Below, piece after piece: positions 36,594 through 46,385 of a stretch of DNA of 64,000 nt; the first letter of the stretch is position 1; each line of letters opens with the position of its first letter. The stretch is from Gracilimonas sp964505215 (GTDB lineage Bacteria; Bacteroidota; Rhodothermia; Balneolales; Balneolaceae): NCBI GenBank assembly GCA_964505215.1, contig CAZDGU010000009.1, forward strand, positions 52,459-116,458, read 5' to 3'. The notes under the pieces were generated by a model. It had not been told where the DNA came from. It made no database searches and saw only the letters and a program-made list of their open reading frames with translations. A program made the position numbers and the translations under genes.

Positions 36594-36773
36594 GGCTTCG
36601 TTGATGCAGTTAGCAGCCACATTCCCGAGATTGCTTCGGCGGTTGAACAGTGGGCAGTGCTATCCAAAGTAGCGCCTCGCAAAAGTAATGTTATCGTCCG
36701 ACCACTGCACTTGATTAAATTGCTTGAACAAGACTTGGAGTGGTCAGACGATTATTAACGGCAGGTAAGTTTT
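36594..36773 (+). repeat. Repeat B, copy 1 (180 bp)
   Basis: Direct repeat that reads as identical to 36902-37081 at a constant offset of 308 bp. Short reading frames cross it but show no homology or good start, so I regard it as non-coding. Confidence 0.85.
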
Positions 36774-36849
36774 TCAAGAAACCACTGTACCCAATAACCA
36801 ATCCTTAGAAACCATTCCATCACCCGGCTCTCCGGAGAAAACATGGTTT

Positions 36850-36882
36850 GCCTGCTCAAGCGGAGCCGAATGATGGAGTTGC
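36850..36882 (+). repeat. Repeat C, copy 2
   Basis: Contains AAGCGGAGCCGAATGATGGA, close to 36319-36356, and leads into repeat B copy 2 after about 20 bases. This uninterrupted C-B arrangement is the reference that suggests repeat A was inserted in copy 1. Confidence 0.55.
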
Positions 36883-36901
36883 TTACAAAAGTATTACTAA
36901 C

Positions 36902-37081
36902 GGCTTCGTTGATGCAGTTAGCAGCCACATTCCCGAGATTGCTTCGGCGGTTGAACAGTGGGCAGTGCTATCCAAAGTAGCGCCTCGCAAAAGTAATGTT
37001 ATCGTCCGACCACTGCACTTGATTAAATTGCTTGAACAAGACTTGGAGTGGTCAGACGATTATTAACGGCAGGTAAGTTTT
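36902..37081 (+). repeat. Repeat B, copy 2 (180 bp)
   Basis: Second direct copy of the 180-bp block. No sequence difference from copy 1 was seen by eye, which points to a recent duplication or gene conversion. Confidence 0.85.
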
Positions 37082-37188
37082 CAATAGCATTATTTACGAT
37101 ACGGGTAAAAATGGAAATCGAATCAATAAGCAGGTCAGTCTTTTTTTATTTATAATGGGGTGAAATTAATAGGATTAAAACCTTAGCT

Positions 37189-37560
37189 ATGAAACCATTT
37201 GACATCGAGATTTCTGCCATCTCAAAAGGCCCCAAAGAGTTAACCTATCAGCTTCCTATTGCTGCCAAGGTGATTAAGCAAATTCCGGGTAAAGATCGTC
37301 CCGATTATTTTATTGCTGAGCTGGAGAAAAGCATTTTTTGGGTAGATGAGAAAAAAGACATAAATACCGAAATCAGCTATGTGGTTATTGCCGGTAAAAA
37401 GAGGAGCCAAAAAGTAGAAAGCTCCATGAAAGATGTACTTTTAGCCATTGCGTATGTAACGGACGAAACGGTGATATCCGACTCTAAACTGAGTTTCAAA
37501 AAATGCACCTACATTGCTGACGGAACGGCTTCAGCCCAAAAAAAATGGGGCCTGTTTTAA
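37189..37560 (+). CDS. Small conserved-looking protein of unknown function
   Basis: 123 aa, no signal peptide or TM segment, mixed alpha/beta character (MKPFDIEISAISKGPKELTYQLPIAAKV at the N-terminus). I do not recognise the family. Codon use resembles the surrounding housekeeping genes, and an ATG start with a stop well before the convergent bshA supports it being real. It lies immediately after the repeat cluster. Confidence 0.62.
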   Translation: MKPFDIEISAISKGPKELTYQLPIAAKVIKQIPGKDRPDYFIAELEKSIFWVDEKKDINTEISYVVIAGKKRSQKVESSMKDVLLAIAYVTDETVISDSKLSFKKCTYIADGTASAQKKWGLF

Positions 37561-37604
37561 TTTTTCAGGCAACCGGTTGCTTCTGATACAAGACAAATTC
37601 AGCC

Positions 37605-38756
37605 TTAGTTTTTTGAGATGCTTTGCTTCATTCGGTCACTTACTTCCTCATAAAACCGCTCATACTCTTCAACAATTATTTCCTGATTAAAGGTTTTTGC
37701 ATGCTTGCGTGCATTTTTTGAAAGCTTTTGGTGCAGCTTCGGATTACTTAAAATTTCAACCCCGTATTTTGCCATACAGTCTATGTCTGACAAACCACAT
37801 GCATAACCGGTTACTCCATGGATGTTTACTTCAGGCAGCCCGCCAATATCGGAGCTGATAACCGGCACGCTGCAGCTCATTGCTTCCAAAGCAGCTAAGC
37901 CAAACGTTTCGGAGCCGGATGGAATTAAAAATAAATCTGCTATAGACAACACTTCTTCCACCTGTTCTAATTTCCCCAAAAAACGCACCTGATCGCATAT
38001 ACTTAAATCCCGGCACTGCTGTTCGGCTTTTTGCCGTTCGGGGCCATCGCCCACCAGCAACAGTTTTGCCGAAATGCCTGACTCCAAAATTTTCGCAAAA
38101 ACGGAAATCACTTCGGGCACCCGCTTTACTTCCCTGAAGTTGGAAACATGCACCACTACTTTTTCATCATTGGGACAAATCGCTTTTTTAAAATGACTTT
38201 TATTTGATTTTTTGAAGCGATCCAAATCAATAAAGTTGGGAATAACTCTAATATCCTGCTTTAGCTCAAAATTTTGGTACGTCACATTTTTTAAATATTC
38301 AGAAACCGCGGTAACCCCATCACTTTTGTCAATAGAAAACTCTACTACGTGTTTATAGCTCGGATCTCTGCCTACCAGCGTGATGTCGGTGCCGTGAAGG
38401 GTGGTTACAACGGGTACATTTATGCCGCGCTCGGCCATTATTTGCTTTGCAAGGTACGCACTGGTAGCATGAGGCAGCGCATAGTGAACGTGCAGCAGGT
38501 CTAAATCTTCAAACTCAATCAAATTTACCATTTGCGAGGCCAAGGCTAACGCATACGGCGGATAATTAAACAGCGGATATGAGTTAATGGCGACTTCGTG
38601 ATAGGTAATTCCGGTCTCAAAAGTGTCGAGGCGAGCCGGGCGCGCATAACTCAGCATGTGAATGTTGTGGCCTTTTTGGGCTAATGATTTCGCTAATTCT
38701 GTGGCAACTACACCGCTTCCGCCAAAAGTTGGGTAGCAAACAATTCCTATATTCAT
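37605..38756 (-). CDS. bshA: N-acetyl-alpha-D-glucosaminyl L-malate synthase (bacillithiol pathway)
   Basis: 383 aa GT4 enzyme that joins UDP-GlcNAc and L-malate in the first step of bacillithiol synthesis. The N-terminus MNIGIVCYPTFGGSGVVATELA, the HVHYALPHATSAYLA stretch and VTTLHGTDITLVGRDPSY are characteristic of BshA as opposed to general GT4 enzymes. The C-terminal DLFLIPSGSETFGLAALEAMSC carries the E-x7-E motif. BshB and BshC are not nearby. Bacillithiol is common in Bacteroidota. Confidence 0.92.
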   Translation of the reverse strand: MNIGIVCYPTFGGSGVVATELAKSLAQKGHNIHMLSYARPARLDTFETGITYHEVAINSYPLFNYPPYALALASQMVNLIEFEDLDLLHVHYALPHATSAYLAKQIMAERGINVPVVTTLHGTDITLVGRDPSYKHVVEFSIDKSDGVTAVSEYLKNVTYQNFELKQDIRVIPNFIDLDRFKKSNKSHFKKAICPNDEKVVVHVSNFREVKRVPEVISVFAKILESGISAKLLLVGDGPERQKAEQQCRDLSICDQVRFLGKLEQVEEVLSIADLFLIPSGSETFGLAALEAMSCSVPVISSDIGGLPEVNIHGVTGYACGLSDIDCMAKYGVEILSNPKLHQKLSKNARKHAKTFNQEIIVEEYERFYEEVSDRMKQSISKN

Positions 38757-39080
38757 AAAAAAATACTCAAGGGTTGAACGATTTTTAAAATAATAATGAA
38801 GATGAACTTCTTCCTAAATCTCTAAAATTTAATTTTTCAGTTTATGCCGATTCCAGATAATTATTTCTGAGGTATCCACTTCCTAAAACAGGCGTGATAA
38901 CGTAAAACAGATCTGTTTTCAATATTAATAATCAGGCAGAAATTTGGTCATATACTAGCTAATTTTTTCGCTATATCTTTCTAAAAGTAACGGCACTGAT
39001 TTATTTAGCTTAAATGCACTATACAAAAAATCTGTGTATCTAAAGCCTAACACAAGCTTGTATCAATTGGTTTCTTTTGG
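38757..39080. other. Intergenic region, no feature recognised
   Basis: 324 bp of AT-rich sequence between bshA (upstream side) and the end of the CorC-like gene. It probably holds the bshA promoter. No hairpin terminator or small gene is convincing. Confidence 0.45.
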
Positions 39081-40151
39081 TTAATTTTTGGAGCTCTTAA
39101 ATTCTTCGGGTATGATTATTCCCAATCGCTTGGCCCGTTCTCTCCATTTTTGACGAGCCAGCTTTTGCATGTCCTCAATGGCATCGGCTTCGTCAACAAT
39201 TTCCATTCCAAGCAGGGTTTCTACCACGTCTTCCATGGTTACCACACCCGAGAGTCCGCCGTATTCATCAACCACCACAGCAATGTGCTCCTGCTTTTCA
39301 AGCAATCGCTCAAACAGTTTTTTAAGAGACGTGCTTTCGGGTATGATCAATACTTCGCGCTTTATTTCTTTGAGCTTTTTATCTGCAAATCCTTTAGACA
39401 GATTCAAATACAGATCATTTTTGAGCACATAACCGGTAATATCTTCTTCAGTTTCACCAAAAACAGGAATGCGTGAAAAGCGAAGCTCCTCTTCATCTTC
39501 AATCAGCTCTTTAACTGTTGTATCTTCCTGAAAACGCACTACTACAATACGCGGCGTCATAATGTCTTTTACACGGAGTGAACTAAACCGAATCAGATTT
39601 TTAAAAATGTTCGACTCCCCTTCCTCAAAAACCCCTTCTTCAAACCCCAAATCTGCCATGGCGCTGAATTCTTCGCGGCTTACCGTGGGCTCATTTTCCT
39701 CGTTCGAGAGCATTTTTGTAATCATCTGGGAAAGCACCACCAGCGGATAGGTTATAAAAATAAGTGCTTTTGTAGCCCGCGCCGTAAATCCGGCCAATTT
39801 TTTCCAGTAAGTAGCTCCTAAGGTTTTTGGAATAATTTCAGAAAAAACTAAAATCAGCAGCGTTAAGATAGCGGAAGTGATACTCACGTAGCTATTTCCA
39901 AAAACCACCTGAGCCTGAGCACCCACTCCCGCCGCGCCCACGGTATGTGCAATAGTATTTAGGCTTAAAATGGCGGAAAGCGGTCGGTCTATGTCTTCCT
40001 TTAACCCACGAAGCAGTTTGCCGCTTTTAGAACCCTGTCGCTCCATAACGGCCACAAACGAGGGGGTAATTGAAAGCAGCACGGCTTCCAAAATAGAGCA
40101 CAAAAAAGACACGCCTATTGCAAGCGCAAGATATGTGAATAATAAAACCAT
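39081..40151 (-). CDS. CNNM/CorC-family membrane protein with CBS domains
   Basis: 356 aa. An N-terminal DUF21/CNNM transmembrane domain (about 1-150, four hydrophobic segments) is followed by a paired CBS domain (about 195-325: RVKDIMTPRIVVVRF, RIPVFGETEEDITGYVLKNDLYL, VVDEYGGLSGVVTMEDVVETLLG). Members function in Mg2+/Co2+ efflux or in cation homeostasis. The C-terminal CorC_HlyC domain seen in longer relatives is missing; the protein ends about 30 residues after the CBS pair. Confidence 0.9.
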   Translation of the reverse strand: MVLLFTYLALAIGVSFLCSILEAVLLSITPSFVAVMERQGSKSGKLLRGLKEDIDRPLSAILSLNTIAHTVGAAGVGAQAQVVFGNSYVSITSAILTLLILVFSEIIPKTLGATYWKKLAGFTARATKALIFITYPLVVLSQMITKMLSNEENEPTVSREEFSAMADLGFEEGVFEEGESNIFKNLIRFSSLRVKDIMTPRIVVVRFQEDTTVKELIEDEEELRFSRIPVFGETEEDITGYVLKNDLYLNLSKGFADKKLKEIKREVLIIPESTSLKKLFERLLEKQEHIAVVVDEYGGLSGVVTMEDVVETLLGMEIVDEADAIEDMQKLARQKWRERAKRLGIIIPEEFKSSKN

Positions 40152-40277
40152 GGTACCAATTTATGGATATTTGAATTCATATCATTAAACTAAGCACTTC
40201 CTGTACAGGATAACACTCAGGCTATGATATTCTCAATCTGGACTGGGCAATTTTAAGCGGCTTATACAGGTTGGCGG

Positions 40278-41294
40278 CTAATATTCCTCTTTGCAGTTTT
40301 CCCGAAGCATGGTAAGTACATGCTGAAAATCGTTGGGAAGCTCAGAATTAAACTGAACAAACTCTCCGGTTTCCGGATGCTCAAACCCTAACGTTTTGGC
40401 ATGCAGCGCCTGACGGCCCAAGCCGGTAATCAGCTTATAAAACATTGCTTTTCGCTTGCCGGTATTGGGACCATATCTCACAGAAGTACCGCCATAGGTT
40501 GGGTCTCCAAAAACATGATGCCCGATATGCGCAAAATGCACCCGAATTTGATGCGTGCGTCCGGTTTCTAACTTCACTTCAACCAAACTTAAATAATCGA
40601 AATACTCCAGCACTTTGTAATGCGTTACGGCCGACTTCCCCTGCCCTTTCGGCTTTACCGTCATCAGCTTTCGGTCTTTTTTTGAACGACCTATATCACC
40701 TTCAATGGTTCCTTCTTCCTCCGGTGTTCCCCAAACAATAGCCCAATAGGTTCGTTCAACATCTTTTTCTTGAAACAAAGCACTTAATTTGGCTAAAGTG
40801 TCGTCATTCTTAGCAACTACCAATAATCCGCTGGTGTCTTTGTCTAACCGGTGCACAATACCGGGACGCAAATTCTCATCTTTATCTTCGCCGGCCAGCT
40901 CATCTACATGGTACATAAGTCCGTTTACCATGGTGCCCGTCCAGTTTCCATAAGCGGGATGAACCACCATTCCGGCCTCTTTATTTACGATGATGATTTC
41001 ATCATCCTCATACATAATATTCAGTTCCATCTCCTCGGGTTTGGCTTCGGGAGGAACCGGTATTGGCAGTTCAATAAAAATCTCATCCGCCGGCTGCATA
41101 ACGTAAGAGGGTTTTTCTTTTTTACCGTTTACTTTCACATAGCCGTCTTTAATGGCTTCCTTCACCTTAGTGCGCGATGCATTTTCTACAAACGAGGTGA
41201 TGTATTTATCTAACCGAATATCAGAACTTTGCCCCTCGGGTACAGTGTGTTCGTAAATGGTAGTTTTTCCGTCTTTTCCAGCTTTTTTCTTCAT
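40278..41294 (-). CDS. rluD: Ribosomal large-subunit pseudouridine synthase, RluD type
   Basis: 338 aa. N-terminal S4 RNA-binding domain (about 25-75: RLDKYITSFVENASRTKVKEAI) and a pseudouridine synthase domain with the catalytic motif GIVHRLDKDTSGLLVVAKN. The downstream GRTHQIRVHFAHIGHHVFGDPTYG is the RluA/RluD-family signature. RluD-type enzymes modify positions in helix 69 of 23S rRNA. The exact subfamily is inferred from the S4 domain plus overall length. Confidence 0.9.
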   Translation of the reverse strand: MKKKAGKDGKTTIYEHTVPEGQSSDIRLDKYITSFVENASRTKVKEAIKDGYVKVNGKKEKPSYVMQPADEIFIELPIPVPPEAKPEEMELNIMYEDDEIIIVNKEAGMVVHPAYGNWTGTMVNGLMYHVDELAGEDKDENLRPGIVHRLDKDTSGLLVVAKNDDTLAKLSALFQEKDVERTYWAIVWGTPEEEGTIEGDIGRSKKDRKLMTVKPKGQGKSAVTHYKVLEYFDYLSLVEVKLETGRTHQIRVHFAHIGHHVFGDPTYGGTSVRYGPNTGKRKAMFYKLITGLGRQALHAKTLGFEHPETGEFVQFNSELPNDFQHVLTMLRENCKEEY

Positions 41295-41605
41295 TGCTCT
41301 AAGATACGGGATTCGCTTTTCTTTTCAGTATTAAAATTTTTGTAAGGAATGAATTCAACCCAACTCTTACTTATAGAAACTATAAATTTGAATACTGAGT
41401 GTTAATTTATGCATTTGTAATATTTAACAAGGACCGGCAACCCCTTGTCTGTATGATCATATTTTTACCCATACCTTAAACACAAAAACAGGTATTATTA
41501 AGATTCAGTTTCTATTTACATGAGAACGAGCAAATGGTTAATATTGGAACCGAAATATGGATGCTGATTCACTCCAAAAGCCTAATTCAACATCTCTGAT
41601 TTTTT
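41295..41605. other. Divergent promoter region rluD / recN
   Basis: 311 bp, AT-rich, between divergent genes. It presumably contains both promoters. I could not identify a LexA-type operator with confidence. Confidence 0.4.
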
Positions 41606-43312
41606 ATGATTAAATCACTGCATATAAAAGATTTTGCACTCATTGACGAGCTGGAAGTTTCCTTTGAGGAAGGACTGAATATTTTAACCGGCCAAACAGG
41701 CGCGGGTAAATCTATCATTATTGGGGCACTGAATATGATTTTGGGTGAACGTGCCGATACCGATGTAATTCGTCGCGGAGCAGATAAAGCCATTGCAGAA
41801 GCCACCATGTTTGTGGGAGAACATGAAGAGCTTAAGGCACTGCTGCAGCAAAATGAAGTGGATTACAGCGAGTTTATTATCCTGCGGAGGGAAATCAGAA
41901 ATACCGGAAGCCGGGCTTTTATTAATGATACGCCGGTGAATATCAGCGTGTTAAAAGCTGCCGGGAATTTACTGGTTGATTTGCACGGGCAGCACGATCA
42001 CCAACTGCTGCTAAATGAAGAAAATCACCTGGGAGTGATTGACGGCTTCGGTGAAGTGGAGCCAGTGTTGAAGGCTTACCAAGTAGAATACCGCAACATG
42101 GCCGAATTGCAAAAAGAGTTGCGATCACTGAAAAAACGAGAGCATGAGCTTCAGGAAAAAACAGAATTATATCGCTTTCAGGTAAAGGAACTGGAAGATG
42201 CGCAGCTTGATGAACTCGATTTGGAAGAGCTGGAATCTGAAATGAACCTGCTGGATAATGCCGAAGTGCTGGACCAAAAAGCTGGCGCTATTTCTGAAAT
42301 GGGCGATGCCGATGATGCTAATATTATTCAGCTGCTGAACTTTTTAAAACTCAATCTGGAAGATTTAACGCATATTGAGCCGGAGTTTGAGAATTATCTG
42401 AGAGAAATTAACGCGGCGCGGGTCAGCGTGAACGAAGCTATTGCTTTTGCCGAACGTTACCGAAACAGTATCGAATTCAACCCCAAACGATTGGAAGAAT
42501 TGCGCCAAAGGCAGGCCGAGCTGAATCGACTGCAAAAGAAATATCAGCGCGACTTGCCGGAGCTTATCAGCTATTTGCACGAAATTCAGCAGGAGTTATC
42601 CATTGCTGATAATTTTGATCTGGAAATTGAGCACTTGCAAACCAAGATAGATGAACAAGCCGAAATATTGAAAGAACACGCGGTTTCGCTACATCAAACC
42701 CGTAAAAATATTGGAGAAAAGCTGGCCGAGCATATTCAGCAGGAGCTGGCGAATGTGGGTATTCCTCATTCCATATTAGACGTGCGCGTAGATTGGCTGC
42801 TCGCCGATAACGGGTGGATTGAAGTGGAAGGCCGCCAGATTGACTGCACGCCTACCGGTTGTGATGACGTGCGGCTGTTTATTTCTACCAACAAAGGCGA
42901 AGAACCAAAACCGCTGGCTAAAATTGCATCGGGCGGTGAAATCAGCCGGGTAATGCTGTCGTTAAAGTCTATTCTTGCCAAAGAGCAAAGCCTTCCGGTT
43001 ATGATTTTTGATGAAATTGATACTGGAATAAGCGGAGAGATTTCGGAAAAAGTTGGGGCTTCCATGCGCCGGCTTTCACAATATTGCCAGATTGTGGCTA
43101 TTACGCATCAGCCACAAATTGCGAGTCAGGCCCACAAGCATTATAAGGTAGCCAAGGCTGAAGAAGGCGAACGAACGGTAAGCCGCATCATTCCTCTTTC
43201 GGACGAAGAGCATATTCGTGAAATCGCCAGCCTGATGAGCGGTTCTGAAATTTCCGAATCTGCTTTAAACAGTGCTCGTGAGCTTATTGAAAAAAATACG
43301 TTTACGAATTAG
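41606..43312 (+). CDS. recN: DNA repair protein RecN
   Basis: 568 aa SMC-like ATPase. Walker A LTGQTGAGKSIIIGAL near the N-terminus, a long coiled-coil middle (about 150-370), ABC signature IASGGEISRVMLSL and Walker B LPVMIFDEIDTGISGEIS at the C-terminal head, ending with VAITHQPQIASQA. It bridges and processes DNA ends in double-strand break repair. It often sits under SOS control; no operator was confirmed here. It is a single-gene unit. Confidence 0.95.
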   Translation: MIKSLHIKDFALIDELEVSFEEGLNILTGQTGAGKSIIIGALNMILGERADTDVIRRGADKAIAEATMFVGEHEELKALLQQNEVDYSEFIILRREIRNTGSRAFINDTPVNISVLKAAGNLLVDLHGQHDHQLLLNEENHLGVIDGFGEVEPVLKAYQVEYRNMAELQKELRSLKKREHELQEKTELYRFQVKELEDAQLDELDLEELESEMNLLDNAEVLDQKAGAISEMGDADDANIIQLLNFLKLNLEDLTHIEPEFENYLREINAARVSVNEAIAFAERYRNSIEFNPKRLEELRQRQAELNRLQKKYQRDLPELISYLHEIQQELSIADNFDLEIEHLQTKIDEQAEILKEHAVSLHQTRKNIGEKLAEHIQQELANVGIPHSILDVRVDWLLADNGWIEVEGRQIDCTPTGCDDVRLFISTNKGEEPKPLAKIASGGEISRVMLSLKSILAKEQSLPVMIFDEIDTGISGEISEKVGASMRRLSQYCQIVAITHQPQIASQAHKHYKVAKAEEGERTVSRIIPLSDEEHIREIASLMSGSEISESALNSARELIEKNTFTN

Positions 43313-43328
43313 GGCTGCTTTTATAGCA

Positions 43329-43372
43329 GGAGGCAGAGCCTCCAGTGGGCATTGCGGGGCGGAGCGCCGCAA
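43329..43372. repeat. Pair of GC-rich palindromes (REP-like)
   Basis: GGAGGC-AGA-GCCTCC at 43329-43343 and TTGCGG...CCGCAA at 43352-43372, just after recN. The GC content and wording differ from the surroundings. It may act as a terminator, but there is no T run, so it more likely belongs to a REP-like family. Confidence 0.55.
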
Positions 43373-43416
43373 CGAGGTGTAAATTCTTTACGCAGTTCGC
43401 GCACTAATTTTGGAAA

Positions 43417-46281
43417 TCAGCCTTTCTGTAATGCCTTCCAAATAAGAACGGCGGGATGATCGGAGTTTCGGTTCACGCCGTCTTCTATTTGGTGGCGGCA
43501 AGAAAATCCGGGAGCGCATACTTCCGTTTCGGTATCTTCCCGAAGCGCCGGAAACAGCACCAGCTCACCCACATCCTGCGATAAATCGTAATGGTTTTGT
43601 TCATATCCAAAACTGCCCGCCATGCCGCAGCATCCGGTTGACATCACCTCAACCAAATAACCCGCCGCCGATAAAGCTTCTACCGTTGGATCATTCCCAA
43701 CCAGTGATTTTGCATGACAGTGGCCGTGCAGTAATATTTTTTCGTTGCTCGGCTCAACCGAAATTTTATCTGAATGATTGGCTACAAACTCTTCAAACAT
43801 AAAAGACTGCTCGGCCAGTTTTTGAGCCAGTGGAAGCTGCTCGTCGGTGCAAAGTTCGAGAAACTCATCTCTCAGCGTTAAAATCTCAGATGGTTCTAAT
43901 CCCACCACCGGTATTCCCGCTTTCACAAAGTCCTCCATCTCATCCAGCACCTGATAGCAGATTTTTTGAGCTTCCTCTAAAAAGCCTTTAGAAATTTGTG
44001 GTCGGCCGGCTTCCATAGCTTTGGGAATAATCACCTCAAATCCCATTTCCTCCAACACTTTTAAGGCTGAAATAGCAACCTCCGGCTCGGTGTAGTTGGT
44101 AAACACATCAACAAAAAGCACCACTTTCTGTTTACTTCGCACCACTCCATTTTGCTGATGCTTTTTATACCATTTTTTAAACGTCTGTTTAGCAAACTGT
44201 GGTAAATCACGGCGAGCATCAATACCAAAAACAGATTCCAGCACCTTTTTACCTATTCCCGAAGCAGCTACTTTATTTGCAATTCCGGGCAAAGCAGAAG
44301 CCAGCGGAAATACTTTGGCAGCATCGGAGAAAAAACGCTCTTTTATAGACGATCCGTTTTCGCGATGCCATCCGCTGAGAAATTCAGCCTTCATTTTGGC
44401 CATATCCACATTAGCGGGACATTCACTTTTGCAAGCTTTACAGCTCAGGCATAAATCCAGTGCTTCTTTTAAATCTTCGGAGGCAAATCCGGCCGGGTTT
44501 TCGCCCGCAAATACGTGACGAAATACGTTTGCGCGACCTCTGGTAGAATCTTTCTCCTCTTCTGTGGCCATGTAAGAAGGACACATGGAGCCTCCGCTTT
44601 CAGCCATTTTTCGGCATACGCCTGCGCCATTACATAATTCGGTGGCGCTGCCAAAATCTCCTTCTTTCCGCCAGGCAAAAACGGTATCGGCTTGCGGCTT
44701 TCTGTACTCCGGAGAAAATCGCAAATCCGCATCAATAGGTTTGGGGTTGATGATTTTACCGGGATTAAAGCGATATTCAGGATCCCATATTTCTTTCAGC
44801 TGCTTAAGCACCGGCAGCATTTCTTCTCCCAATATCTTCCCGATATAGGGCGCACGTACACGTCCGTCGCCGTGCTCTCCGGACAATGAACCGCGATATT
44901 TTTTCACCAAGTCCGCAATTTCAGCCGCCATCACCTTCATCTTCTCAAGGCCTTCTTTTTTGGTGATGTCAATCATGGGCCGCAGGTGCAGCTCCCCTAC
45001 CGAGGCATGTGCATAAAACACGCAATCGGTATTATGCGATTCCAGAAGTTGTTTAAAATCCTTTACGTATTCAGGCAAATCCTGAACCCGAACGGCTGTG
45101 TCTTCACAAAAAGTAGGAGAACGGGCATCTTCCCCCAAACCCATCAGCAGACCTAATCCGGCTTTACGCAAATCCCAAACGCGATTCATTTTATCCGGCT
45201 CCGAAACAATGGGATATGCATAACCCATATTTTTCTCTTTAAGCACCTTTGCCAGCATTCCAGCTTTCTTCAGCAACTCATCTTTGTCGTTGCCCTCAAA
45301 TTGCGTGATGAGGATATAACGAGGCTCTCCATCAAGAAAAAATCGGTTTTTTCGCTGTTCAATATTGCCTTTGGTGGCGTCCAGAATAATATAATCAACC
45401 AGCTCTACGGCGGCGGGCTCAAACTCCACAATATCCACTACGGCTCTCATTGCCTCATCCAGCGAATTGAACTGCGGAACTACCATCAGCTTGTGTTTAT
45501 CAAGCGGGGTGAGATTTAGTTTTGCGGAAGCCGTCATAGCCAGCGTGCCCTCACTTCCCGCCAGCAATTCGCACATATTAAATGGCCGTCCGTTTGGGTT
45601 GAACGGCTGCATTTCCAGCATTTTGTCTAAGGCATAGCCGGTATTTCGGCGAATAATTTCAGGATGCGGATAGCTGCGTTCAATCAGTTCGCGATGCTCT
45701 TCAAGCAGTTCAAGGGTTGAGCGATAAATGTGGCCTTCCAGATTATCCAGCTGCTTTTTAGTCTCCAACTCCTCCGGCGAAAGCGGTTTGAAGTGGGCAA
45801 TAGAACCATCACTCAGTACCGCTTCAATTTCCAGCACGTGCTCGCGCGTGGTTTTGTATTTGATGGAAAACGAACCGGAAGAGTTATTCCCAATCATACC
45901 GCCCATCATGCAGCGGTTGGTGGTAGAAGTATCCGGACCAAACAGCAAGTTGTGCTTTTCGACCTCACGATTTAGCGTATCCCGGATTACGCCGGGCTGA
46001 ACGTGCGCAATTTTATTATCGGCATTCAAGTCCAGAATTTGCGTCATGTGGCGCGAAACGTCCATAATTACGCCGCCGCCGGTGGCTTGTCCCGACAGGC
46101 TGGTGCCTGCACTGCGCGCTGTTATTGCAAAGCCTTGCTCATTGGCCCGGCGCACCAGCTGCTGAATGTCTTCGGTGGTTTTAGGTAAAGCAACGCCCTC
46201 GGGAATTTCTTCGTACATAGAGGCGTCGGTAGCGTATAAAAATCGGGTGAGTGAATCTCGTTTTATCACAAAAAACTCCAT
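43417..46281 (-). CDS. FAD/Fe-S oxidoreductase, D-lactate dehydrogenase (YdiJ/GlcD) type
   Basis: 954 aa fusion. An FAD_binding_4 domain (about 30-240: TTEDIQQLVRRANEQGFAITARSAGTSLSG) and FAD-oxidase C-terminal domain (about 270-515) are followed by a 4Fe-4S segment (CLSCKACKSECP). Two CCG-type domains come last, including HGHCHAKSL and STGCCGMAGSFG, which bind Fe-S or heterodisulfide-type cofactors. These membrane-associated dehydrogenases oxidise D-lactate or related D-2-hydroxy acids; D-2-hydroxyglutarate is another reported substrate. The nearby L-2-hydroxyglutarate oxidase makes a 2-hydroxy-acid role appealing. Confidence 0.9.
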   Translation of the reverse strand: MEFFVIKRDSLTRFLYATDASMYEEIPEGVALPKTTEDIQQLVRRANEQGFAITARSAGTSLSGQATGGGVIMDVSRHMTQILDLNADNKIAHVQPGVIRDTLNREVEKHNLLFGPDTSTTNRCMMGGMIGNNSSGSFSIKYKTTREHVLEIEAVLSDGSIAHFKPLSPEELETKKQLDNLEGHIYRSTLELLEEHRELIERSYPHPEIIRRNTGYALDKMLEMQPFNPNGRPFNMCELLAGSEGTLAMTASAKLNLTPLDKHKLMVVPQFNSLDEAMRAVVDIVEFEPAAVELVDYIILDATKGNIEQRKNRFFLDGEPRYILITQFEGNDKDELLKKAGMLAKVLKEKNMGYAYPIVSEPDKMNRVWDLRKAGLGLLMGLGEDARSPTFCEDTAVRVQDLPEYVKDFKQLLESHNTDCVFYAHASVGELHLRPMIDITKKEGLEKMKVMAAEIADLVKKYRGSLSGEHGDGRVRAPYIGKILGEEMLPVLKQLKEIWDPEYRFNPGKIINPKPIDADLRFSPEYRKPQADTVFAWRKEGDFGSATELCNGAGVCRKMAESGGSMCPSYMATEEEKDSTRGRANVFRHVFAGENPAGFASEDLKEALDLCLSCKACKSECPANVDMAKMKAEFLSGWHRENGSSIKERFFSDAAKVFPLASALPGIANKVAASGIGKKVLESVFGIDARRDLPQFAKQTFKKWYKKHQQNGVVRSKQKVVLFVDVFTNYTEPEVAISALKVLEEMGFEVIIPKAMEAGRPQISKGFLEEAQKICYQVLDEMEDFVKAGIPVVGLEPSEILTLRDEFLELCTDEQLPLAQKLAEQSFMFEEFVANHSDKISVEPSNEKILLHGHCHAKSLVGNDPTVEALSAAGYLVEVMSTGCCGMAGSFGYEQNHYDLSQDVGELVLFPALREDTETEVCAPGFSCRHQIEDGVNRNSDHPAVLIWKALQKG

Positions 46282-46385
46282 CTTGAGTGAGGTAGAAGTT
46301 TCCTGTTTATTCGGGATAACTTCAATGAAAATTTACAATAAAATCGTTTTTATTTTGTTGCAGCCGATTCTGAAAATACAACTGT

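Noticed and set aside
36848..37066. Open frame of 72 codons across repeat B
   Set aside because: It lies in a non-coding repeat, its N-terminus depends on the flanking repeat C, and the decayed copy near 57000 does not preserve it.
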